From Choristoneura fumiferana (lineage: Eukaryota > Arthropoda > Insecta > Lepidoptera > Tortricidae): DNA of 64,000 bases. The stretch is from NCBI RefSeq assembly GCF_025370935.1, contig NC_133481.1, positions 8,603,708 through 8,667,707 on the forward strand, given 5' to 3'. The notes beneath the pieces were generated by a model. That model saw nothing but the letters and a program-made list of their open reading frames with translations, was not told the origin of the DNA and did not search any database. A program made the translations under genes and the position numbers. This document shows, piece after piece, positions 54,901 to 59,592 of the stretch (the stretch's first letter is position 1; each line of letters starts with the position of its first letter).

Positions 54901-55820
54901 AAGCCAAGCGAAACTAACGTTTTAAGTGCTTTGTGGCACATTGATGATTAGACGTAATAACAGTAGCAAAATGCGAACAATACCTATGTCGAATAAATTA
55001 CCTGCGAGCTTCCTTTTGGTATGTTTATCTTGTATACAATTAATATATTTAGATTTTTTCGTTCAGTTAATAACATTTACAAAACTTTTTTTATGATAGT
55101 CATACAGTATGAATAATTTTAAATTAATGATTGTAATCAGTAAAATTATTCATTAATATTTATTTTTAATTATTCATTTTATAATGTTAATCAAAAAAAA
55201 GAGAACTTATTTATTTAATCAATTTGTTAATGTTGAAATTAAAATTATTATAGAATAAAAAACAATCTGCATGTTTTTTACTGAATAAAGCTTAGGCTTA
55301 TCACCCGACCCATTTTTAAAAAAGAAAACGCTACGTGGCTTTCGTTTTGGGGAATAATCCAAACAAAAGTGAAAAATTTCGTGTATTTTTTACGCTAACC
55401 ATTTTTCACTGGTAGCTCTGCGAAAATTGTACGCCAGTCACGATTCACCGGCTGTTTGTTCAGAGAGTGGGTAATATGCGCCTGAAATATCGCAGCCAGT
55501 TTTAGTGGGTTAGAAGCAAACTATAGTCGCTTGTGTGGTGAAAATTGCAATTTCATTTGTTTTGTCAGGATCGTTCGCTCGGTTCGGACTGCCCCGGAGT
55601 TATCATCATTTGATTAATAGACCTTTACTCAGATTTCATTTTCGAATACATATCTCGATTCTCACGTTCCAAAAATGGGTATGAGGAAAGGTTTTCTAAG
55701 GGTTGTTAATTTTAATGGATGTTTTTCTTTCCAGATGCTAGTCCAACTGTAGTACCCTCTAGAGCGGCCGCCAGGTTGGTCCCGTTGGTCACACTGCTCC
55801 TTCCAACAGTACTAAGATAA
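11738..55820 (+). CDS. beaten path (beat) family gene, six exons recognised, frame broken
   Basis: Beat proteins are two-Ig-domain neuronal cell-surface or secreted proteins that bind Side-family receptors and control motor axon defasciculation and synaptic partner choice in insects. Exons seen: 11738-11942, 30466-30601, 35641-35774, 50881-51000, 52389-52533 and 55735-55820. All five introns are GT-AG, and phases agree at every junction. Ig1 carries the family signature LYSVKWY and its cysteine pair (MQC and RYTCEVSADAP). Ig2 has its pair in the third and fifth exons (AEC and VRC). The last exon adds a linker and a hydrophobic tail (RLVPLVTLLLPTVL), compatible with GPI attachment. The start and signal-peptide exon is not found. 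A one-base deletion after 11859 breaks the frame in the first recognised exon. Which beat paralogue this is cannot be decided by eye. Confidence 0.88.
12220..12554. mobile_element. 335-bp MITE with perfect 28-bp terminal inverted repeats
   Basis: The left end, GCGTGTATTTTTGATACTAC plus 8 more bases (12220-12247), is the exact reverse complement of 12527-12554. The interior has no coding potential I can recognise. Three bases (TGT) flank both sides, but this is too short to be sure of a target duplication. Family unknown. Confidence 0.7.
12242..14356. mobile_element. 2.1-kb TIR element with TTAA near both ends
   Basis: CAAACTTTAAGGGTAGTTAG (12242 on) has a matching inverted copy ending at 14356; 21 bp match exactly and similarity continues inward (CCTAATTA). 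TTAA lies at 12248-12251 and 14347-14350. If those are the target sites, the ends begin GGGTAGTTAGT, and piggyBac-type elements do insert at TTAA. However, the bases outside TTAA are also part of the inverted repeat, so this is not proven. No transposase is recognisable. An acidic Ser-rich open stretch (about 13969-14105, SSSDNSNYSKN then SEISDEEYANPYY) lies near the right end. The left end overlaps the 335-bp MITE. Confidence 0.5.
13458..13640 (+). repeat. 'AACCGACTTC' dispersed repeat, truncated
   Basis: Starts AACCGACTTCAAAATAAAGA, then GGAGGTTATCAATTCGG, TTTGTTACCTCAGAACT and CACCAAATCAGGATCTGA. The same order is at 45026-45190, and the start is shared with 26128 and 51818. It is a high-copy repeat of moth and butterfly genomes; I do not know its class for certain. 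Confidence 0.6.
14920..15850 (+). repeat. two tandem copies of a dispersed repeat
   Basis: Shared order: TTTTTTTGCTGACTGTAC, GTCATCCAAACTACAT, ACCAAATTTCAAGT, ACTATTAACCGTTGA, TCCTGCGAAGAC, AGGATGTCACTACTAGAT, then a (GACA)n-like stretch or A-rich end. Copy 1 covers about 14985-15520 and copy 2 about 15541-15850. A third copy lies in reverse at 17540-17700. Open stretches inside it are fortuitous. Confidence 0.6.
17540..17700 (-). repeat. third, inverted copy of the 15-kb repeat
   Basis: CTGGTGGTCCTGCCAAGA, TTCTCAACGGTTAACACTAT, GAAATTTGGTACC and GCAAGTATGGTCAACAAAAA are the reverse complement of the landmarks at 15180-15350 and 15545-15700. Confidence 0.6.
18861..18918. repeat. compound microsatellite (GT)n(CGTG)n(GT)n
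   Basis: A run of TG dinucleotides passes into about eight CGTG/TGCG tetramers and then back to TG. The alternating purine-pyrimidine pattern can form Z-DNA and is prone to length change. It lies deep in the first recognised beat intron. Confidence 0.95.
19466..19933. mobile_element. 468-bp near-perfect palindrome (foldback element)
   Basis: Left arm 19466-19673 and right arm 19722-19933 are reverse complements over about 208 bp, with few mismatches and small indels. The centre is about 48 bp. Paired landmarks are AACTAAAATAATTTCCTTGC, TCTATCACCACCACCACAC, GACGCGTTTCGAACTCAACC and AGAGCTCATCTTCAGAGTG with their complements. Flanking sequence on the left (ACAATTTATTGAATCAGGC, 19421 on) is shared with a related single-armed copy at 33770-34030, so this is a repeat family. 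No coding capacity is seen. Confidence 0.8.
19934..19992 (-). repeat. SINE 3' end, truncated
   Basis: CATCATCATCATCATCCCAG, CCTATATACGTCCCACTGCT and GGGCACAGGCCTCCTC: the terminal ~58 bp of the SINE at 20995-21279. It abuts the right arm of the palindrome. Confidence 0.75.
20995..21279 (-). mobile_element. complete SINE with 12-bp target-site duplication
   Basis: TCTGATATGTAT is present at 20995-21006 and again at 21268-21279, so the element is 21007-21267 (261 bp). It starts on the left with (CAT)n, which is the (GATGAT)n 3' tail read on the minus strand. The body contains TATATACGTCC, GGGCACAGGCC, CCCACGCGGGCCCAGTGCGG, ACCATTGAATTGCTTCGCAG and TTTTTCGAAACTCATGTGAG. Partial copies occur at 10266, 19934, 26735 and 38568. 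The tail resembles the 3' end of the RTE-type LINE at 37742-38545. Confidence 0.85.
21455..21800. repeat. dispersed repeat, copy 1 of 2
   Basis: Shares with 57065-57360 the order GGGCATATT, CTCTGCGCAGGGGGC, AACGTCAGTTCTCTTTAT, TTTGTCGCCAT, ACATCGATAGTA(G/A)CGATAGAGC, CATTTAAGATACTCAAAA and TGCTAGTGCTGCACTCTGAC. Same orientation in both. No ORF; class unknown. Confidence 0.7.
21836..22237. mobile_element. about 400-bp element with long terminal inverted repeats
   Basis: Left end TATTAAATATATTGATCCGG plus ATAACTCACGTCTTAA (to 21872) pairs with 22201-22237 (TTAAGACGTG, TGTTATCC, GGGTCAATATATTTAATA). The interior starts with ATCGAGTTTTGCTCGACATG and CTAATCCGTAGCCCTTCGTC, then a GC-rich middle. 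A fragment with the same CATGTCGAG/CTCGATTTAAGAC motif is near 61660-61687. Probable MITE; superfamily unknown. Confidence 0.65.
22311..22620. repeat. 'GTGCGAGTCGG...GGGTTCCGT' dispersed repeat
   Basis: Begins AAAAAACCGGGCAAGTGCGA, then GTCGGATTCGCGCACCGAGG and GTTCCGTGCACATTTATAGG. It continues to TGCGGAGCTCTACTCTTAAG, GTACGCAGTGCAGGG and ATTAATATTTACAGACAGAC. The same sequence lies inverted and duplicated at 46100-46628. Related fragments begin near 29080 and 39000, and end near 23080-23135 and 63165. Confidence 0.65.
23735..23930. repeat. short dispersed repeat, 'GCCCG...TTTATAATATTAGTA'
   Basis: CATTGCCCGTGGCTTCGCCC and GCGTGGAATTC at one end; CTTTCGCATTTATAATATTA then GTATGGA at the other. 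Related copies at 62795-63040 and, inverted, 28273-28482. Very common in butterfly and moth genomes; noncoding. Confidence 0.6.
24532..25265 (-). mobile_element. mariner/Tc1-type transposon, internally deleted
   Basis: The element is 24534-25263, flanked by TA on both sides (24532-24533 and 25264-25265), the target of this superfamily. Terminal inverted repeats begin CCTCGTATATTCATAAGTTT on the left and CCTCGTGTGTTCATAAATTT on the right strand; 24 of the first 27 bases match. At about 730 bp it is far shorter than an autonomous mariner (~1.3 kb). The minus-strand coding remnant is described separately. Confidence 0.88.
24657..25053 (-). pseudogene. mariner-family transposase remnant
   Basis: Read on the minus strand. 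The first part (25053 to 24838) contains SLRSGHPRSARMATNIKLIR, then ERLCRNPCR and KQMALQTIISR. This matches the helix-turn-helix N-terminal region of mariner-like transposases (usual pattern SGRPRS...IKKIRERIRRNPxRS). It stops at 24838. The second part (about 24800-24660) contains FLKRALCREAKGIPLEKVCA and AAIDAHTIEDLC, like the C-terminal end (ALxREWxxIPQExxRAA). The central catalytic region with its acidic triad is missing, so the protein cannot be functional. It lies inside the TIRs at 24534-25263. Confidence 0.8.
25328..25673 (+). repeat. SINE-like repeat with A-rich tail
   Basis: Starts with (GATTA)n, contains GTCCGCCCGGATTGCTCTCA, GCAGTGCTTGCATTGTTGTG, TTTCGGCGTGGAGAGTAAGA, CAGCCGGTGAAATTA, CTAGGTTGGCAACGCATCTG and CTCTTACCATCAGGTGACCC, and ends GTTTGCCATCCAGTC plus an A run. 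Partial copies: 35249-35405 (+) and 47606-47815 (-). The same element occurs widely in Lepidoptera. Confidence 0.7.
26469..26711. mobile_element. foldback element nested in the hAT
   Basis: Arms of about 95-100 bp: left 26469-26569 (GGAACCGACTTCAAAAACCT, TTTGAAGTCGGTGTCTCAGC, ACGAGCCAGCAGGAGTG) and right 26618-26711 (CACTCCTGCTGGCTCGTGCT, GAGGCACCGACTTCAAAGTA, AAGGTTTTTGAAGTTGGTTC). The loop is about 48 bp. It forms the right end of the AACCGACTTC repeat that starts at 26128. A one-armed relative is at about 45590-45705. Confidence 0.75.
26735..26862 (-). repeat. SINE copy nested in the hAT
   Basis: ATCATCCCAGCCAATACACG, TCCCACTGCTGGACACAGTC, TAGTTCCCACGCGGGCTCAG and TGCGGATTGGGAACTTTACA match the SINE at 20995-21279 in the same orientation. 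It is truncated on its 5' side (right). Confidence 0.75.
28273..28482. repeat. inverted copy of the 62.8-kb short repeat
   Basis: TTTAATAAATGCGAAAGTTT, CGTCTAAACCGCTGAACCGA, GTCCCGGGGAAGGACATAGG, TTTTTATCCCGGAAAATTGC and GCGGACGGAGTCGCGGGTAA. This is the reverse complement order of 62795-63040. Noncoding. Confidence 0.65.
30466..30601 (+). CDS. beat exon B: second half of Ig domain 1
   Basis: Acceptor GTGTCTACAG ends at 30465; donor GTAAGT begins at 30602. Starts in phase 0 and ends in phase 1. Encodes RDETDAKQLTITA, then GGRYTCEVSADAPSFQTAQV and HTHMYVV. The stretch G(R)Y.CEVSADAP.F is the strongest beat-family signature, holding the second Ig1 cysteine. The final G joins AT of the next exon to give the Asp that starts DLPQSDP. 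Confidence 0.93.
30610..31440 (+). other. non-repetitive intronic stretch with a 96-codon open frame
   Basis: Immediately after exon B the sequence is less AT-rich than the rest of the intron and shows none of the repeats seen elsewhere. A frame is open from about 30890 to the stop at 31175-31177, with an internal ATG at 30911 (MAGPSLGEFIKDELCDRL, later FSGNLAVVSVDDTLNNSSEN). I recognise no domain. It could be a conserved intronic regulatory region, an unrecognised alternative exon, or chance. Confidence 0.3.
33770..34030. repeat. single-armed relative of the 19.5-kb palindrome
   Basis: ACAATTTATTGAATCAGGCT, TTTGCGGAGGTCCATATCAA, GAACGGTTGTGTTGCTCTGA, AGATGAGCTCTAAA, GTGTGGTAGTGGTGATTG, GTGTGTGTTCTTACAATGTG and CGCGGGTGAGCAA follow the left flank and right arm of 19421-19933. 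The left arm is almost entirely absent here. Confidence 0.65.
35249..35405 (+). repeat. SINE-like repeat, 5'-truncated copy
   Basis: AAACAGCAGTGCTTGCGCTT, GAGACAGCTGGTGAAATTAT, CCCTCTAGGCAACGTATTTG and ACCATCAGGAGATCC, then an (AAAT)n-rich tail. Matches 25450-25673 in order. Confidence 0.6.
35641..35774 (+). CDS. beat exon C: start of Ig domain 2
   Basis: Acceptor TTGTTCTCAG ends at 35640; donor GTAAAC begins at 35775. Enters in phase 1 (G|AT gives Asp) and ends in phase 0. Encodes DLPQSDPVMIGMKRRYRAGM, then TLKAECFSKNSNPAANLSFF and INSEP. The pattern 'P.I.G....Y..GD.....C.S..S.PAA.L.WFIN.E' is typical of the second Ig domain of Beat proteins; here the usual Trp is Phe (LSFFINSEP). The alternative upstream acceptor at 35624 would put the exon out of frame. 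Confidence 0.92.
36544..36994. mobile_element. pogo/Tigger-like MITE with TA duplication
   Basis: TA at 36544-36545 and 36993-36994 flank an element that begins CAGTGCTACCTTAATATAAC and ends with the complement of CAGTGCAACCTCGATATAAC. A CAGT start, the ACCTCGATATAACGA consensus and TA target sites are typical of the pogo/Tigger group. The 447-bp inside is filled with repeats of a TACCTCTA-TATAACGAATTT-like unit, including a ~99-bp direct duplication (AGTGTAAATACCTCTAATTA at 36712 and 36811). Noncoding. Confidence 0.8.
37742..38545 (-). pseudogene. RTE-type non-LTR retrotransposon, 5'-truncated
   Basis: A minus-strand frame of 218 codons (38422 to 37766) encodes the C-terminal part of the reverse-transcriptase ORF: VVDDYVYLGQTVQLGRSNFE, EITRRIRLGWAACGKL, PVMTYGSETWALT, AGHIARRTDGRWGQKVLEWR and PRTGRRAVGRPPIRWSDD. 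These are standard motifs downstream of the RT core in RTE-like elements. Upstream (about 38545-38471, minus) the ORF continues as FDRVGLKMNMD but is interrupted by an inverted duplication (38374-38460). The 3' end (left) is AGCAGTGGACGTCTTTCAGC, then a (GAT)n tail. Not functional: the RT catalytic core is absent. Confidence 0.9.
38374..38460. repeat. 34-bp inverted duplication inside the RTE fragment
   Basis: 38374-38407 (starts CGACTACTACGGGAGTTGG) is the reverse complement of 38427-38460 at 33 of 34 positions, around a 19-base loop. In an intact RTE element this sequence occurs once, so the second arm is a local inverted copy that breaks the ORF. Confidence 0.85.
38568..38690 (+). repeat. 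SINE copy, plus orientation
   Basis: GTGAGGAAACCTTCATAAAC, CTACGAAGCAATTCAATGGT, GCCCGCGTGGAAACTACGGC and CCAAGGCCTCTTA are the complement of the body of the SINE at 20995-21279. It inserted next to the RTE fragment. Confidence 0.65.
42820..43210 (+). repeat. LINE 3' end (probable)
   Basis: A moderately GC-rich stretch (GAGAACGGTTAGCCGGACAT, CCTCGCCGGAAGACCTTCGC, TTATGCCGAGGCGGGACC) is followed by T-rich sequence, GTGTGTGTCGAATAAACTTT and a TTTCATTTCATT end. This looks like the 3' UTR and tail of a non-LTR retrotransposon, but no ORF is left to assign the clade. Confidence 0.45.
43338..43862. mobile_element. 525-bp element with 79-bp terminal inverted repeats
   Basis: 43338-43416 and 43784-43862 are reverse complements at 75 of 79 positions. 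The ends start GTATATGTCGGCGGCCGATC. The inside repeats a motif like TCATGATATGCCTA(GGAA): about 43411, 43675, and variants near 43445, 43697 and 43803 (CGATATGTCTAGGAA). No ORF of note and no clear target duplication. I do not recognise the superfamily. Confidence 0.78.
45026..45700 (+). repeat. 'AACCGACTCC' dispersed repeat, long copy
   Basis: Begins AACCGACTCCAAAAAAGGGG, AGGTTATTAATTCGGG and TTTGTTACCTCAGAACTCCG, and has AGAACCAAATCAGGATCTGA. It ends with the half foldback AGCAGGAGTGATTGAAG ... CACTCCTGCTGGCTCGTGCT, GAGGCACCGACTTCAGACTG. It matches both 13458-13640 (start) and 26469-26711 (end), showing these are two ends of one family. Confidence 0.65.
46100..46628 (-). repeat. recent ~268-bp tandem duplication of a dispersed repeat
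   Basis: Unit 1 (about 46100-46369) and unit 2 (about 46370-46628) are nearly identical. Each runs GTCTGTCTGTAAATATTAAT, ACCCCACACTGCGTACATTT, TGTATACACTGGAGGTGTTA, ATCTTCAAGACACGATTCCC, GTGTACGGAACCCTCAG and TTTTGTAGTCAGTTCAATTT. The repeat is the 22311 family inverted. Open frames seen in both copies are by-products of the duplication. Confidence 0.85.
47364..47490. mobile_element. 127-bp hairpin MITE
   Basis: Left arm (47364-47423: GTATTGGCTAACTACGTTTC, TGGCGCTCGCGATCGCAATC) pairs with the right arm (47433-47490: TTTGATTGCGATCGCGACGC, GAGCGTCAGAAACGTTAGGC) with small indels. Noncoding; family unknown. Confidence 0.65.
47606..47815 (-). repeat. SINE-like repeat, inverted diverged copy
   Basis: ATTACCACCTCTGGATACTT, GGATTGCCAGTCTAGAGGGC, AGTAATTTCACTGGCTCTCG and TCTCCACGCCGGAACACAGC are the complement of the landmarks at 25450-25640. 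Confidence 0.55.
48220..49311. repeat. cluster of GGTTAACTGT motifs
   Basis: The 10-mer GGTTAACTGT occurs five times within 1.1 kb: 48388, 48910 and 49302 on +, and 48221 and 48437 as its complement. A near-match, GGTTAATTGT, is at 48935. The interval is otherwise AT-rich and noncoding. It may be one mobile element with repeated subterminal motifs; I do not see clean ends. Confidence 0.5.
49458..49545. mobile_element. 88-bp micro-MITE, copy 1
   Basis: Starts TACTGAGCGGCAAAAATATG and GCCCTCAAATGTATGCAG, ends GGGCCAAATTTTGTGCCGCT then GAGTA. The ends form an inverted repeat and TA flanks are possible. A second copy at 54667-54755 is in the same gene. Confidence 0.8.
50040..50172. mobile_element. 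133-bp palindromic MITE
   Basis: Arms: TCCATCCATTGATTAAATTT, GACGGATAAATTAATGTGAT and GCCGTCTC on the left; GAGACGGCATCACATTTATC, CGTCAAATACAATTAATCAA and TGGATGGTGAAACAG on the right. The centre is about 20 bp. Part of the centre (GCCGTCTCTGTTT...GTTTG) recurs near 53400. Confidence 0.75.
50394..50772. mobile_element. 379-bp MITE with 40-bp terminal inverted repeats
   Basis: 50394-50433 and 50733-50772 are reverse complements at 39 of 40 positions (AGAGCTTTTTCACATTATCC then GATCCGATATCGGTATCGGA). The inside repeats GATATCGG and CCGATA and has GC-rich sequence. It lies only about 110 bp upstream of beat exon D. Overlapping open frames on both strands reflect the palindrome, not genes. Ends of the form (C)AGAGCG resemble hAT-type MITEs, but I see no 8-bp duplication. 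Confidence 0.75.
50881..51000 (+). CDS. beat exon D: middle of Ig domain 2
   Basis: Acceptor CATTTGGCAG ends at 50880; donor GTGAGT starts at 51001. Exactly 40 codons, phase 0 to phase 0. Encodes ALSQHVWHRVDVSENNGLMT, then AYSTIQFVVQKHHFIGERIK. The central pattern (GL.TA.S.I.F.V..HHF..G.IK) is the usual Ig2 core of Beat proteins, leading directly to the VRC cysteine of the next exon. Confidence 0.92.
51001..52388 (+). other. beat intron, about 1.4 kb
   Basis: Donor GTGAGT, acceptor TTGTTAACAG. Contains the RTE fragment at 51240-51647 and the start of an AACCGAC-type repeat near 51818. The rest is AT-rich with nothing recognised. Confidence 0.85.
51240..51647 (+). pseudogene. RTE-type LINE 3' end with C-terminal zinc-finger-like motif
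   Basis: A plus-strand frame from 51270 reads SKGIELFEEVRLTALDVTRQ and LRKERPKSSYTLYIQL. After a frameshift near 51454 it continues YCHACRRVFKTFKSNFGVAS and HIRQIP to a stop at 51541. Elements of this group often end in a C..C...H zinc finger (C.xC....F.SR.GL.SH.R); here the spacing fits but the last His is absent. The element ends in a (GAT)n run at 51627-51647. It is a different lineage from the 37742 element, or a more diverged one. Confidence 0.65.
52389..52533 (+). CDS. beat exon E: end of Ig domain 2 and linker
   Basis: Acceptor TTGTTAACAG ends at 52388; donor GTAAGT begins at 52534. Enters in phase 0 and leaves in phase 1. Encodes VRCTAIIYSIYLKSLEKSAE, holding the second Ig2 cysteine, then a Thr-rich linker (VRTTTTSGPEVRQAK). 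The last base joins AT of the next exon to give Asn. A second frame, open from 52441, reads VQKKSVYGLPRPVVQKSD and looks at least as protein-like, which raises the possibility of a one-base insertion in the A6 run at 52435-52440. Confidence 0.8.
52534..55734 (+). other. beat intron, about 3.2 kb
   Basis: Donor GTAAGT, acceptor TTTCTTTCCAG. Contains the second 89-bp micro-MITE and a (GATAA)n tract near 53296-53312 that looks like a LINE tail. The rest is AT-rich with nothing recognised. Confidence 0.8.
54667..54755. mobile_element. 89-bp micro-MITE, copy 2
   Basis: TACTGAGCGGCAAAAAATCT, GGCCCTCAAATGTATGCAGT and GGGCCAAATTTTGTGCCGCT followed by GAGTA: almost the same as 49458-49545, same orientation. 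Confidence 0.8.
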
Positions 55821-56082
55821 ATTTCAAAAGTCCACTAGGTAGACAATATTATTAATACAGTTTTCTACTGAAATTAAACTAAACCAAAATCGTGTTCTGA
55901 CTGATGAAATTCTTCTCTATTTCCACTGTTGTTAAATTAGTAGTTGTGCCAACCCGAATTTATGTATTTCATTAAATGAAATACACAAAAATAATTCATG
56001 GTTTTCTTCTAGTTTAAGTTTAGGTTTTAAGATTTGTTTACGTGTAAAAATTATATTAAATTATAAACAGTTCTTTAATAAA
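55735..56082 (+). CDS. beat last exon: hydrophobic C-terminus and 3' UTR
   Basis: Acceptor TTTCTTTCCAG ends at 55734. Coding runs to TAA at 55818-55820, and the exon continues as 3' UTR to the AATAAA at 56077-56082. Encodes (N)ASPTVVPSRAAARLVPLV then TLLLPTVLR. The small residues followed by a hydrophobic stretch and almost no cytoplasmic tail fit a GPI-attachment signal, as reported for some Beat proteins. If exon E were read in its other frame, this exon would stop after six residues (MLVQL...), losing that tail. Confidence 0.75.
56077..56082 (+). terminator. polyadenylation signal of beat
   Basis: AATAAA about 257 bases after the stop codon, the first perfect hexamer downstream and followed by a GT-rich sequence (AAATGTGTATTT). 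Exact cleavage site not determinable. Confidence 0.55.
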
Positions 56083-57064
56083 AGAAACAAATGTGTATTT
56101 AATTTAATTTTGTTGTTCATTTGATTCAACCTTTTGCAAATTACTAGAAACGTGGTGAAGAGAAACAAAACTAACATAGTTACAATGCCCGTGAAAGCAG
56201 ATAGAACTCACGAGTTTACTCAGCCAGCGCCTGCCTATAGTCAACAGCCGTTATGAAGTAAATCCCGACACATTGCAAAAGTATGAAGTTTCTGAATAGA
56301 AACAATATGAAATGAATCATAAGACATAAATGCAATACTGCGTGCGACAGAGTATTAAGTAAGTATAGCATATTTTTTCAATGGTTGACATTAACAATAA
56401 TCAGGATCCGAACTTCATAGTTATGCAATGTGTCAGGAATTACTTCTTAGCGGCCGGGCACTATAGTCTGCAGTCAGTACCGCCGTCCTTGGTCTACGAT
56501 TTGATGCTAGTGATGATGTAAAAGGGAATCTTTTCCACAGGCTCAAAATTGAGTTGATATTGCTAGTTCCTTGCTTATTTATTAGACACGATACACGACG
56601 TAGGGCAAGATGCGCCTGCCTACAAAGCAGCCCATGCCACTATCTACCTTCAAATGGCAATCAAAGAAACTATATCCACCTCGGAAAACTGACACTACAG
56701 AGACGCGTTCCGAATTACGATACAAAAAAGTTAAAGTTAAAAATTAATGATAGGTATATGAGATTAAGACTTGTATGAAAAATTAAAAAAACGCAAAAGT
56801 TATAAAAATAACGTTGTTTTAAAACAACACTTAAGTTATTTACTATTCAAATATAAACGAGCGACGATTGTGGCACACTGAACGTATAGTAGTACGTCCT
56901 GTAAGCTGAATCTGAAAAGTGCGGTAATAATATCACAGTGTCTCAGTATTAAGATGGATAAAACTTTTACCTAGACAAGGACGTTCACCTGTTCTTTGAA
57001 TTCACGCTCGCGCAACTAGCAATCCTAAGAGATTTAAGATCAAGAGCCGGGAACCGTTAGCATC

Positions 57065-57360
57065 GACCAAATAGGGCATATTGGTCAAAGCTCTGCGCAG
57101 GGGGCTACACTAGCGCAAACCCGTGATAACGTCAGTTCTCTTTATATTTTGTCGCCATGGCAGATTGTGACCTATAGAAATCATGATATATTTTTTAGTA
57201 ACAAAATAACATGATATTTTACATCGATAGTAACGATAGAGCTATAAAACATTGAAATAATACGATATTATGGCATTTAAGATACTCAAAAACTGTTTAC
57301 AGTTTTGTGCTAGTGCTGCACTCTGACGGGAGAATATTTCAGTAATATGAATTCTCTATA
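57065..57360. repeat. dispersed repeat, copy 2 of 2
   Basis: Second copy of the 21455-21800 repeat in the same orientation: CTCTGCGCAGGGGGCTACAC, AACGTCAGTTCTCTTTATAT, ACATCGATAGTAACGATAGA and TGCTAGTGCTGCACTCTGAC. Confidence 0.7.
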
Positions 57361-58156
57361 AGTGCTTTATCATTTTTTGGGTTCCGTACACGAAGGGTGA
57401 CAAATGGAGCCATGTTAATGTGACAACGTCTCTTCATCCGTCTATCTGTCTGTCACAGTGCTGTATTTTAAGAACGGTATTTATAGGTACATAATGTGTA
57501 TCTACTAATTATTATATTTCTGCACAATAATAAAAATAACATAATATGATTCAAAATGGAGATGGGTTCTAAACAAGCAATATAAAACTGCGTAGGTACA
57601 TTTTGCTTAATCTCGTAGGTAGGGCTCTGCGGAATTAAGAATTTGAAACTACAACATAAACAAAATACTAGGAGACATTTTTCATACGTGAGAAAAAGAT
57701 TTATTTTGAAGGAAGTTAAATAAACAAAACAAAAAGAACAGGGTACGACTGAAGACAGTGTGAAGACTTATACCTAGCTGCCAATGTATATCCAGACCAA
57801 ATTAGAAGCAAGTATGTAACTATGTATGGCGATATGATAATGATATTAAAACCTACCTAACGTACTAACATATCGTCACTAAATACTTTGAAAAAATCTC
57901 ATATCTCAAATCAATACGATAACGATATTGAGCCTTGAAATAACTTTCATAAAGTTCATTCAGAAAAATGATCAATTCTGAGGTACGAGCTTTTTTAAAA
58001 GTAGTGATAATATATGATTGGTTTTTTGGAGTCTTTTTGATATTTTTTATTTCAACTCCCATTCCCAGTCTGGTCTCTTTTTCTGGTTTTTCTGTGCATC
58101 CATGTCTCAGTTTTGTATTTTCGATAGTGATAATATACTCGTAATATAGGCATACA

Positions 58157-58398
58157 GGAAGAAGAATTGCGAAACTGAATGGCCGATGGGGTCAGAAGGT
58201 TCTCGAATGGCGTCCGCGGACCAGGAGACGAGCTGTCGGTAGGCCTCCAACAAGATGGAGCGACGACTTGGTTAAGATCGCGGGATCGCGGGATCGCGGT
58301 GGATGCGGAAAGCACAAGACCGGTCTGAGTGGAGAGCCTTAGGGTAGCTCTATAATGTCCAGCAGTGGACGTTTTTTGGCTGACATGATGATGATGAT
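58157..58398 (+). pseudogene. RTE-type LINE 3' end, second copy
   Basis: Reads RRIAKLN, GRWGQKVLEWRPRT, RAVGRPPTRWSDDLVKIAGS and then frame loss, matching 37742-38545 on the other strand. It lacks a block of about 12 residues between KL and GRWGQ. A tandem GCGGGATC duplication interrupts the frame. Ends AGCAGTGGACGTTTTTTGGC, TGACATGATGATGATGAT. Its left side joins the tail of a tRNA-type SINE (58061-58127). Confidence 0.8.
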
Positions 58399-59497
58399 AA
58401 TAGGCATACTAGAGTCGTAGAGTGGAAATGTTTGTTAGAAAAACAGGAGAGTGATTATTGAGAGTGATTATTAGGTTTTCGTTAGTGTACCTACACGAAA
58501 CTTAACAAAACGTCGCACTTAGTGTACCTATCCTTATTGTCTAACACACTTGGAATCACGCATCTGTCTTCACCACTTCTTTCTGTCACACAGTATAAGA
58601 CGAGGGTAGAACGAGACGGTGAATGCGATTGTGAACGTCGTCAGCGCGTTAGACAATACGGCCTCAGCTTTGCCATTGTTGTCATCGTCAACGTCGTCAC
58701 GTAAAAAAATTAAGCGACCCGATGGGAATCGAGTTGTTACGACGCCAGCTGCTAGCTGTTGCCTGCGACTTCATCTGCGGAGAATTTTTTCAACGCTATC
58801 TTGCGAGAACTATACAATTTTCCTGAATAAAAAGTAGGTATTATGTGTGTTCATTCAGGTTATAAGCTATTTGTGTGCCAAATTTTATCGAAATCTGTCA
58901 ACATTGAATGATTGGGTCAGAAAATCTGCAAAATTTAATTAGCAGTGGGTCCGTGCGCGAATTACGGCTCTCTTATTCTTAGAGGAGTCCTGTGTCATAT
59001 AGTGGGACGTATATTGGCCGAGATGAGTAAAAAGTAAACATTAAAACTTTAACACATCAATCGATAAGCTTTTGGCCCGAAACGTTATCCTAATTATCAT
59101 GTCACGCAGCGAAAGTAAGTATTTGTGTCCGAATAAAGCCAAGCATGATTTATTTAATTTAAGCTTTAGTTGGACGCGGCCCCGGCCCACGGGACGTCAA
59201 GTTTCGCGATAAACAACACCTGCGGCCGACTCGGACAGCCTCATTGCTCATTTTGATGAAATAATTCCCGCCCCCACTTACTCACACCACATCTGAGCCT
59301 GATCTATAAATGTTCTGATCTCTCTGATATATTTTTTTAAATAAATAAAGGTAATCCAATAGCCCAAGTCGTGCCCGGTTTTAATATAGAAAGGATCTAT
59401 CTCTTTCTGTGGGTGTCGTAAAAGACGTCTAAGGGATCTGATGATGGCGTGGGCAAGTGGTGTCTATTACCAACCGCGAACTCCTGTGGCCCATTAT

Positions 59498-59592
59498 CGA
59501 AGCTACAAGTTATAATTTACAAGCGGTAGTCTCTTTTCAATGTATACTGTTAAACAAAGACTACCGCTTGTAAATTGTAACGTGTAGCTTCG
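59498..59592. mobile_element. 95-bp hairpin MITE
   Basis: CGAAGCTACAAGTTATAATT then TACAAGCGGTAGTCT pairs with AGACTACCGCTTGTAAATTG then TAACGTGTAGCTTCG across a loop of about 26 bases. Noncoding; family unknown. Confidence 0.65.
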
